The translations under genes were made by a program, and so were the position numbers. From the NCBI GenBank assembly GCA_900317905.1, contig ONIN01000008.1, forward strand, positions 1 to 64,000: a stretch of 64,000 bases of DNA, in the 5' to 3' direction. The stretch is from an uncultured Eubacteriales bacterium (GTDB lineage Bacteria; Bacillota; Clostridia; Oscillospirales; Oscillospiraceae). Below, piece after piece: positions 25,883-32,572 of this stretch (position 1 is its first letter; each line of letters starts with the position of its first letter). The notes below the pieces were generated by a model that saw only the letters and a list, made by a program, of their open reading frames with translations, had not been told where the DNA came from and ran no database searches.

Positions 25883-27874
25883 GTGAAAAATATCGTTGTA
25901 TTTGGACCCACGCAGAGTGGCAAAACCACATTGTTGGGATATTTAGCGACTGCAATGCTGAGAAATTCTCAGTTTAATGAAGAAGTACTGAAGAATTTTA
26001 AGTTAATAAAGAAAATGACACCTACTGATGAATTTAAGATTGGAGATCCGAGCAATCCGGTGAATGTTCAGAAAGATATAATATTACCCTCGTTTATATC
26101 GTTGGATAGAGATGAATTGAGAAAATTTCGAGATGGAAGTACTGAGGGATCAACAAAAAGAATTCATAGAAAACAATTATCTATTTGCATGACAGAGGGT
26201 AACGAGAATTTCGAGGAGCAAAACGAAAATGAGAGTATCAAATGTGTGTTTACCGACATTCCGGGTTTTCGACAGCGTCTAAGTGATAAGTATCTCGGAT
26301 TTTTTGAAGGGGAAATAGGGATCGCGGTAATTAAACTGAAAGAAATTTTGGAATTAGAAAGGCTGAGTGATTCACAAAACTCGGCAGATCAAGCAGAAAA
26401 AGCAAGAATTGAAAGGCGGCTTTTTGAGCCATTACGTATCTGGTGTGATTATCGATCACCTGGTCAATTGATGATTGTAATTTCACAAATTGATCAAGAG
26501 TTTGCGGTTGACAAAGAAAGAAAAGAAGCGATAAACTGTCAGATTGAATCAATAAACACTGCGATTAATTGCATTAAGAAGTATTTGTCTAGATTTAATA
26601 AGGGAGAACATATCCTCATTTCTCCTATTTCCATTAAGGTGGTTAGCGAGCCTAATCAAAAACACAAAGCGAGAATGAAAGTGTTTTTCCGCAGGGAAGG
26701 TGAAAATGTTTATACTACTCCTCATGATAAACATTTACCAGGTGACGGAACATTAATTTCATGCTTAAAACGATTAGTGGGGACAGAAGATGCTGATTCA
26801 AGTCGCCCATTTTCGATGGCAAATGTCTACAGAATAATGCGAACAAAAGTTGGTAATTCGACAAAACCAGTTCTCAGTGTTTTGGCTTCACATGGAAGTA
26901 TTCATAAAACAGATGTTGTGACACTTGGCCCGGTTTTAGACAAACGCAGTAAGGAAAAAATATATGTGAAGTGCGCAATATCCAGTCTCAAAGCGGATGG
27001 CTTGTCAGAACCATCGAATGTTCTTTTAGAGGGGAATGTCGGAGGAATAATTTTCCAATCATTAAAGGATCAAGACTCGACTTCAAAAGTTTGTTTTGAT
27101 TCAATTTCAACAAATTCCTCTATCAAACTCTTAAAAACGACCATTCTTTTTAGAGGAGATTTTCTTAGAGGAGATATAGTTCGGATCGAGATATATAGAG
27201 ATGACTATTTGATGATAAATGGAGACGTTGATAGAATATATAATGAATTGTTAACATCTGTAATGCCATATGATATGTTGAATCTGTTCTGGTATGGCAA
27301 AAAGATTGAGGTTAATGTTGTCGAGATGGAAAAATGTGAGGATCGAATATGTCTTGGATTAATGCTCTCTAAAAATGAAAGAGATTCTTCTCGACATTTT
27401 GCTCTTCCTTGCAATGAGAATCGAGAGGTAAGACATCATGATAGCGTTTTAGTCTCCGTGGTAGACCCATATTATACCCGTATAGCAAGAAAAAAAGGTG
27501 GAAATGAGAGCCCGGAAGTACACACGTATTTTAGTGCGCGGATAACTGGCTTAGCGGAAAGTATCAATTATGATGATCTGGTATTTACATCCTATCCTTC
27601 CATGAATTTGACAAATATTCTTTCTGATACAGGAATTCCTCTAAGAGCTGAGCGTAAATTTGAAGACGGAAGAGAAGTGTGTTTTGTCGCGATAAAAAGT
27701 GCACAAAAAAATTATAGTCTTGACTCAGAACTTCCGAAGATAAGCAGGAATATTAGAAAATGGTATAACCGCGAAAATTACAGAAATTATGGAGGAATTA
27801 ACTTGACGCTTTACAAGCGTACATTAGAAGATAATATAGATAATTTAGAAATGCAGAGAAGGAGAGACCACTGA
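25883..27874 (+). CDS. EF-Tu/EF1A-like GTPase of an uncharacterised system
   Basis: 663 residues from GTG 25883 (GGAGGAGGG upstream). The G domain has G1 GPTQSGKTT (8-16), a G3-like FTDIPGFRQ (123-131), a G4-like VISQIDQEF (198-206, with Gln in place of Lys) and SPISIK near 247. A large insertion separates G1 and G3. From about 308, RPFSMANVYRIMRTKVGNST..GSIHKTDVVTLGP matches the start of elongation-factor domain 2, and two or more beta-barrel segments follow. It is not a translation factor in any core locus: it lies in an AT-rich island behind an unknown gene. Related EF-Tu-like GTPases occur in prokaryotic conflict systems. Role inferred. Confidence 0.8.
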   Translation: MKNIVVFGPTQSGKTTLLGYLATAMLRNSQFNEEVLKNFKLIKKMTPTDEFKIGDPSNPVNVQKDIILPSFISLDRDELRKFRDGSTEGSTKRIHRKQLSICMTEGNENFEEQNENESIKCVFTDIPGFRQRLSDKYLGFFEGEIGIAVIKLKEILELERLSDSQNSADQAEKARIERRLFEPLRIWCDYRSPGQLMIVISQIDQEFAVDKERKEAINCQIESINTAINCIKKYLSRFNKGEHILISPISIKVVSEPNQKHKARMKVFFRREGENVYTTPHDKHLPGDGTLISCLKRLVGTEDADSSRPFSMANVYRIMRTKVGNSTKPVLSVLASHGSIHKTDVVTLGPVLDKRSKEKIYVKCAISSLKADGLSEPSNVLLEGNVGGIIFQSLKDQDSTSKVCFDSISTNSSIKLLKTTILFRGDFLRGDIVRIEIYRDDYLMINGDVDRIYNELLTSVMPYDMLNLFWYGKKIEVNVVEMEKCEDRICLGLMLSKNERDSSRHFALPCNENREVRHHDSVLVSVVDPYYTRIARKKGGNESPEVHTYFSARITGLAESINYDDLVFTSYPSMNLTNILSDTGIPLRAERKFEDGREVCFVAIKSAQKNYSLDSELPKISRNIRKWYNRENYRNYGGINLTLYKRTLEDNIDNLEMQRRRDH

Positions 27875-27988
27875 GAATAAGATCAGAATTTAAATTGTGA
27901 GGATGTAAGTAATTATGCCTTTGGGGATTATATTTTCAAAGGGATACAAACATTTTAGTGATGCCTAGATTTTCTGAATTAGACACGA

Positions 27989-28237
27989 GGGTTCGAAAAG
28001 GTTGCCCAAAACAGCAAAAATTTTTTTTGTTCAGCACAGACATGTTATCCGGACAATTTAGATATTGTTTCCTGAAAGTGTTGAAAATCAGAATTTTTTG
28101 GAGTTTAAGGGCTTGGATGCTTTTTGTTCCGCTCCATAGATATTTAGTCCCTTTTTACATACCATCAGGCATTGAACTACAGTGAATCAATGTTTTATAT
28201 GTAGCAGGCAGATTTCTTAGTGAAATTCACCTGCTTT
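27989..28237 (+). repeat. diverged 250-bp repeat, copy B
   Basis: Counterpart of 20852-21101. It has GGGTTCGAAAAGGTTGCC, then TTTTTTGTTC...AGACATGTTA...ACAATTTAGATATTGTT, then CATTGAACTACAGTGA. It ends in an AGCAGG...CCTGCT hairpin (28203-28236) weaker than in copy A. Block order and spacing are kept. It lies directly upstream of the IS110 remnant. Confidence 0.6.
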
Positions 28238-28238
28238 C

Positions 28239-28497
28239 TATTACAATAAATCTGGTTGGAAGTCCAGCGTCCGGCTGGTAGTCTTTCCATCTTATGCCTA
28301 AGCTACAATAAGAGGAGCAGCTGGCTGGCCACTCCTTTCCTGGGCTATCATGCCTGCGCAAGCAAGTCTGTCAGATCCTTTTGTTGTAGCATTCGGTTTA
28401 AGCAGGTTGAGCCTATGGGTTCGTGTCACCCAACAGATTGAATCGGTAATGAAAAAAAGATGGTTTCCAGTTACACTATTTAGTAATGGGAGATTGA
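28239..28497 (+). other. non-coding leader of the IS110 remnant
   Basis: About 260 bp without a credible gene, GC-richer than its flanks. It has paired segments such as CCAGCGTCCGGCTGG and GGAGCAGCTGGCTGGCCACTCC. In IS110 elements this position, between the left end and the transposase gene, encodes the bridge RNA. That assignment is inferred from position only. Confidence 0.4.
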
Positions 28498-29190
28498 CAA
28501 TTAACGCAGTAGGCATTGACGTCTCAAAGAGAAAACGCATGGTTGTAGTAATGCGTCCCTTTGGCGAGGTCGTTTTTCTCCCTTCGAGGTGTCTCACACC
28601 GACAAGGATCTGACCTATCTGGCAAGAAGATAGAATCCTTTCCGAGTGAAGCCCGTGTGGTCATGGAGCACACGGGCTATTATCACGTACCGGACGCTGT
28701 AGTGATCCATTAGGCCGGTATCTATGTCTGGGCAGACTATGGAAACAACTCTTTGCGAAGAGCCAAGACCGACAAGAAGGACGCCATCAAGCTGGCAAAC
28801 TATGCTCTGGATCACTGGCTCTCTCTTCCGAGGTATCTCCCGGAAGGAGGCACCCGGCTTATGTTGAAAACATGGTACTGTCAGTATGAGCAGTTCAGCA
28901 AGATGAGAACGATGCAGAAGAACATCTTTATCTCTCTCTGCTCGATGTCACTTTTCCTGACGCAAACAAGCTCTTCACCAGTCCGCCTAGGGAAAACGGC
29001 AGTGAGAAATGGGTGGATTTCGTCGCTCAATATTTGCATTGTGAGTGCGTCTGCGGTATGAGTGTAAAGATCTTTACCAAGAGTTATGAGAAATGGTGCC
29101 GTAAACACGGCTTCTATTTCAGAGAGGACAAAGCTCCCGATATTTACGTATTCGCCTGTGGACACATCTGCATTATCTGAGATAAATAAT
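28498..29190 (+). pseudogene. decayed IS110-family transposase
   Basis: Conserved parts occur in order in shifting frames. They are AVGIDVSKRKRMVVVMRPFG (DEDD-type N-terminus with the first Asp), VVMEHTGYYH (the Glu motif), and LRRAKTDKKDAIKLANYALD (the second Asp pair). Pieces such as SKMRTMQKN and FTKSYEKWCRKHGFYF follow. Frameshifts near 28580 and 28960 and a stop near 28711 break it. The C-terminal Tnp_20 part with the catalytic Ser is missing, so it cannot transpose on its own. Confidence 0.82.
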
Positions 29191-29240
29191 AAAACAATGC
29201 CCTTAGTTTTACAGGTAAAAAGATTATCGGAGAAACCCGA

Positions 29241-29276
29241 AAGCACTTGCTTTTCGAAGCAAGTGCTTTTTTTTCT
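29241..29276 (+). terminator. intrinsic terminator before the integrative-element sigma gene
   Basis: AAGCACTTGC pairs with GCAAGTGCTT around TTTTCGAA and is followed by a long T-rich run. Confidence 0.8.
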
Positions 29277-29364
29277 TTTTCGGTTGTAATTTCCATTTTT
29301 CATAGATTACCAATACGAAAGGGAGAACTGTCACCACCCCGCAGCACTCGCGGCGAGAGGGGAG

Positions 29365-29814
29365 GTGAAAGAGACGAAAAACTCCGAAGAGAGGCGAATT
29401 CAGAATCAGTTTGGCGCTTTTTGCACACGTGTCCTGAAAAATGAGGCTTTGCGTATAGAAGCAGAGTATTCACGCACATCTGATCGGGAAAAACCATTTA
29501 ATGATTTGCCTGAGAACGAATTAGCTCAGCTGAAATCAATTGATAAGTACTTTGAAAACAGTCATGTTTTTGAGGTCCGCGGGTTACCGGTTGTAGTTGT
29601 TGGAGATTTGCTTGCAAAAGCTCTCTCTGAGCTCTCAAAAGAAAAGCAGGAAATCATACTGCTGTCTTACTTTTTGGATCTAAGTGATCGAGAAATAGGG
29701 GAGAGGACGAATGCAATTCAGCAGACAGTGTCAAAGAGACGACATGGAATTCTGAAAGAGCTACGCACAATTCTGGAAAAGGAGGGATATGTGTGGCTCG
29801 AAGAATTGCACTAG
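29365..29814 (+). CDS. sigma-70-like regulator of an integrative element
   Basis: 149 residues. The GTG at 29365 abuts GGGGAG, which leaves no room for a normal ribosome site, so the exact start is unsure. The C-terminal half is a region-4-like helix-turn-helix (LSKEKQEIILLSYFLDLSDREIGERTN..QQTVSKRRHGILKEL). Short sigma-like proteins of this kind are carried by Tn916-like and related conjugative elements near the excisionase and integrase, as here. The next gene overlaps by 22 bases. Confidence 0.83.
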   Translation: MKETKNSEERRIQNQFGAFCTRVLKNEALRIEAEYSRTSDREKPFNDLPENELAQLKSIDKYFENSHVFEVRGLPVVVVGDLLAKALSELSKEKQEIILLSYFLDLSDREIGERTNAIQQTVSKRRHGILKELRTILEKEGYVWLEELH

Positions 29815-30032
29815 TTCCGGTTCCAACCATCATGGCAGCGATCAGCGGGAACGAGCATGCACTGGCAGAAGTTGTTGCGCACTATCAGGGCTACATACGG
29901 GCGCTGTCAACGAGATTGACGAAAGATCAATACGGGAATGAGTATTATCTGGTTGACGAAGATATGCGCCTTCGTCTTGAAGTGAAACTCATCCGTAGTG
30001 TTATGACAGGCTTTCAAATTCTGCAGTCCTAA
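29793..30032 (+). CDS. HTH_16-type conjugative-transposon regulator
   Basis: 79 residues from GTG 29793; GGAGGG lies 6 bases upstream, inside the end of the sigma-like gene. It matches the short helix-turn-helix proteins of conjugative transposons (VPTIMAAISGNEHALAEVVAHYQGYIRALSTR). In that family the sequence begins with a region-2-like sigma fold, so with the previous gene it may make a two-part sigma factor. The tail (VDEDMRLRLEVKLI) is typical. Confidence 0.82.
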   Translation: MARRIALVPVPTIMAAISGNEHALAEVVAHYQGYIRALSTRLTKDQYGNEYYLVDEDMRLRLEVKLIRSVMTGFQILQS

Positions 30033-30478
30033 AGCAGTAATAATCTTCCTTTCAGAATAATGATCTGTACCTTGATAACTGAATAGACCATACTGTGGGC
30101 ACAGACCCCGCGTGATAGCGACATAGGGAGCGACGCAAAGAAAAGCAGTACTGATTGCTTGGAGCGACCTCCGCAATCCCTTAACTCGATCCTGGCAGCT
30201 TCGGGCGCAATGACAGCGCGGGTGATACGCAACTCCAGCTACGGCCTCCCACTGACTTGAGGGGGAGTACTGCAATGTTTGATTCGTACGGCAGAGCGGT
30301 ACTGGGACAGCCTTGCCAAAGGCGGCCTGCAATATGCCTATCGCCAGGGGAAGTGATAATGATGGCGAGTTCATTGTATAATAAAAAACCTCTATGCTAT
30401 TGCGTTGAAATAGCATAGAGGTTTACATAATGTAAAAGCGAAGAGATCAAGCAACAAAATTATTCTTGTTTTCACACC
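30033..30478. other. non-coding stretch of the integrative element
   Basis: About 450 bp without a gene. It contains a segment rich in short inverted motifs (30090-30260) of the kind seen next to transfer or excision genes in conjugative elements, but I cannot identify an oriT. Near its end is the strong hairpin at 30387-30423. Confidence 0.45.
30387..30423. terminator. 15-bp perfect hairpin upstream of the excisionase gene
   Basis: AACCTCTATGCTATT pairs with AATAGCATAGAGGTT around a 7-base loop. AAAAA precedes it (so a U-run exists on the minus strand). It isolates the excisionase-integrase operon from upstream transcription. Confidence 0.7.
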
Positions 30479-30479
30479 T

Positions 30480-30508
30480 TTGCATCATAATTTGCGCTGC
30501 GCTATAAT
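30480..30508 (+). promoter_or_regulatory. promoter of the excisionase-integrase operon
   Basis: TTGCAT, a 17-base spacer and TATAAT, 50 bases before the excisionase start. Confidence 0.65.
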
Positions 30509-30558
30509 GAAAACCGTTAAGGCGTGGCGCTGTTTCTATAGATAGGAAGGAGGCTGCT

Positions 30559-30759
30559 ATGACGACACAATCAAACAGCACCACACGAACGCCCGGAAAA
30601 CGCACATATACCGTTGAGGAGATCGCTGAGATCCTCGACATTGGGCGAACATCCGCGTATAAGCTCGTTCGATCTGGTCTGTTTCAGACCGTGCGGATCG
30701 GATCAGCCATACGCATTTCAAAAGCGTCGTTTGATGATTGGCTGGATAAACAGATTTAG
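30559..30759 (+). CDS. excisionase / HTH_17 DNA-binding protein
   Basis: 66 residues; AAGGAGG precedes ATG 30559. A winged-helix MerR-like domain fills residues 15-64: YTVEEIAEILDIGRTSAYKL, then IRISKASFDDWL. Short proteins of this family direct excision of integrative elements. It lies 18 bases before the integrase and shares its promoter. Confidence 0.88.
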   Translation: MTTQSNSTTRTPGKRTYTVEEIAEILDIGRTSAYKLVRSGLFQTVRIGSAIRISKASFDDWLDKQI

Positions 30760-30777
30760 TACAATGGAGGGTTTATC

Positions 30778-32163
30778 ATGGCGTCGATCAGAAAACGCAG
30801 AGGAAAATTTGTTGTTGTTTACTATTATACCAATGAGAGCGGTGAGCAAAAGCAAAAATGGGAATCATATGACACCGAGGATGAGGCAAAAACCAGAAAA
30901 GCCGAGGTGGAATATAAGCAGCAGGTCAAACGATTTATTGCGCCAAGCAAACTGACAATAGCGCAGTTTATGGACGATTTCGTTTCCCTGTATGGCGTGA
31001 AGAAGTGGGGACCGAGTTCCTACGAAGCCAATACCGGTTTGATTCGCAACTATATCAATCCCATGATCGGTGATATGCTGATTCAGGACATGAATGCGAT
31101 GGAGGCGGACAAGTTCATCAGCAGACTCCAAAAGACAAAAAGCGTCGCATGGATCAACCGATACAGCAAGCGTGAATATATGACGCCTTCTACGATTGAA
31201 CGCATCAATCGTCTGCTGAAATCGGCCTTCAAACAAGCAATCCGTTGGGAGATCGTAGATCGAAACCCCTTTACAGAAACGACATTGCCCAAAACGAAGA
31301 AGGCGACCAGAGAAATCTGGAACGCCGATACGATCCGTAAAGCTCTGGATGCTTGTAAGGACAGTCGGCTTTATGTCGCAATGAATCTCTCCTTTGCCTG
31401 TTCTCTCCGTGTCGGGGAAGTTCTTGGGCTTACATGGGATAACATCCATATTTCTGACGCGGATATTGCAAGAGATGATGCGCATCTGTTTGTCGAAAAG
31501 GAACTGATCCGCGTGAAGGAGTCCACACTTGCAATTTTGGGCGAGGAAGAGATCATCAAAGTTTTCCCTCGAACCATGTGCTTGGAAAATGCAACAACCC
31601 GGCTTGTCCTGAAACCTCCCAAAACCGAAAGCAGCATCCGAAAGGTCTGGATGCCAAAGACGGTGGCTTACATTCTACGGGAATGGAAAGCTGCTCAAGA
31701 TCGTCAAAAGGAGTTTCTTGGAGAGGAATATCTCGATTACAATCTTGTGGTTGCGCTTCCGAATGGGCGTCCCTGTGAATCAAAAGTAATTGGGAATGCA
31801 TTTAATCGCTTGAAGCGGGATGCAGATCTCCCCAATGTTGTATTTCATTCTTTGAGGCATAGCAGCACCACATATAAGCTGAAGCTCAACCATGGAGATC
31901 TGAAGGCAACGCAAGGGGATACCGGTCATGCGCAGGTGGATATGATCACAAAAATCTATGCACACATTCTGGACGAAGATCGAAAAGTCAATGCGCAGAA
32001 ATTTGAGGCGGCGTTCTATTCCAACCCCGATCTTCGGAGCGTTAAAGCGCCGCAGGAGCCGCAATCCGTGTCCGTGGACGCACAGAGTCTGCTGCTTCAG
32101 CTCCAACAATCTCCCGAATTATTGGCAGCGTTGTCTGCTCTCATCGTGCAACAGGCCGGATAG
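30778..32163 (+). CDS. tyrosine integrase of an integrative element
   Basis: 461 residues; GGAGGG precedes ATG 30778. An AP2-like arm-binding start (MASIRKRRGKFVVVYYYTNESGE) is followed by a SAM-like core-binding domain at about 60-165 and the catalytic domain at about 180-415. Active-site motifs are Arg in FACSLRVGEVLGL, HSLRHSSTT (His-x-x-Arg), GHAQVDM and Tyr in TKIYAHI. A C-terminal Gln/Ser-rich tail is unusual in length. It points at the 3' end of tRNA-Arg 150 bases away, the normal arrangement for an integrated element, so its attachment site is probably in that tRNA. Confidence 0.93.
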   Translation: MASIRKRRGKFVVVYYYTNESGEQKQKWESYDTEDEAKTRKAEVEYKQQVKRFIAPSKLTIAQFMDDFVSLYGVKKWGPSSYEANTGLIRNYINPMIGDMLIQDMNAMEADKFISRLQKTKSVAWINRYSKREYMTPSTIERINRLLKSAFKQAIRWEIVDRNPFTETTLPKTKKATREIWNADTIRKALDACKDSRLYVAMNLSFACSLRVGEVLGLTWDNIHISDADIARDDAHLFVEKELIRVKESTLAILGEEEIIKVFPRTMCLENATTRLVLKPPKTESSIRKVWMPKTVAYILREWKAAQDRQKEFLGEEYLDYNLVVALPNGRPCESKVIGNAFNRLKRDADLPNVVFHSLRHSSTTYKLKLNHGDLKATQGDTGHAQVDMITKIYAHILDEDRKVNAQKFEAAFYSNPDLRSVKAPQEPQSVSVDAQSLLLQLQQSPELLAALSALIVQQAG

Positions 32164-32206
32164 TGCCTGTGCCAAATGCGTGCCAAAGCGCAAAATAATC
32201 AAAAAA

Positions 32207-32240
32207 GTGTTCTCGCGTACTTTGACGTGCCAGAGAACAC
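32207..32240 (+). terminator. hairpin after the integrase gene
   Basis: GTGTTCTC pairs with GAGAACAC around an 18-base loop. A-rich sequence is on both sides, so it is a modest terminator. Confidence 0.5.
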
Positions 32241-32311
32241 AAAACCGCGTTTTCCAAAGCGAGAATCTGAAAAATAAAAACGCCGCAATCCGTTGAGATT
32301 ACGACGTTTTC

Positions 32312-32388
32312 TGGCACCCTGGAAGGGATTCGGACCCCCGACCTGCCGCTTAGGAGGCGGCTGCTCTATCCAGCTGAGCTACCAGGGC
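32312..32388 (-). tRNA. tRNA-Arg (anticodon CCT), probable attachment site
   Basis: A complete cloverleaf folds on the minus strand. Acceptor GCCCTGG/CCAGGGT pairs, D-arm GCTC/GAGC, anticodon stem GCCGC/GCGGC with loop CTCCTAA (CCT), a T-stem with two G-U pairs, and an encoded CCA end. The T-loop reads TCCGAAT, where tRNAs normally have TTCGAAT, so U55 appears as C. The 3' end faces the integrase gene, as for an integrated element that rebuilt the tRNA 3' part. Confidence 0.93.
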
Positions 32389-32429
32389 AAATATTGAATT
32401 GTGTGCCATTTTTCAATGGCTGTACTTAT

Positions 32430-32470
32430 GCTTAGGAGGCGGCTGCTCTATCCAGCTGAGCTATGTGGGC
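32430..32470 (-). pseudogene. 5' half of a second tRNA-Arg copy
   Basis: 34 bases are identical to the functional tRNA (D-arm, anticodon stem 5' side and loop), preceded by an altered acceptor GCCCACA. After the anticodon loop the similarity stops abruptly and an AT-rich piece with GCCATT..AATGGC follows. It cannot fold as a tRNA. It is probably a scar of tandem duplication or of integration and excision. Confidence 0.8.
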
Positions 32471-32529
32471 AGATGACGGTTTTCTATTTTAGCCGATGAA
32501 GCCACAAATGTCAATCCGAATGAAACGAA

Positions 32530-32560
32530 AAACGCGGAAGGGAAGAACCCTTCCGCGTTT
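32530..32560 (-). terminator. terminator of the SLH-lipase gene
   Basis: A 13-bp stem AAACGCGGAAGGG/CCCTTCCGCGTTT. On the minus strand it is followed by TTCGTTTC. It marks the start of the GC-rich region. Confidence 0.8.
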
Positions 32561-32572
32561 GCTGTCTTTGGA

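Noticed and set aside
28256..28441. 61-codon frame in front of the IS110 remnant
   Set aside because: It crosses the non-coding leader of the element; composition and start do not support translation.
30033..30260. Possible oriT
   Set aside because: Short inverted motifs are present, but there is no relaxase gene nearby and no recognisable nick site.
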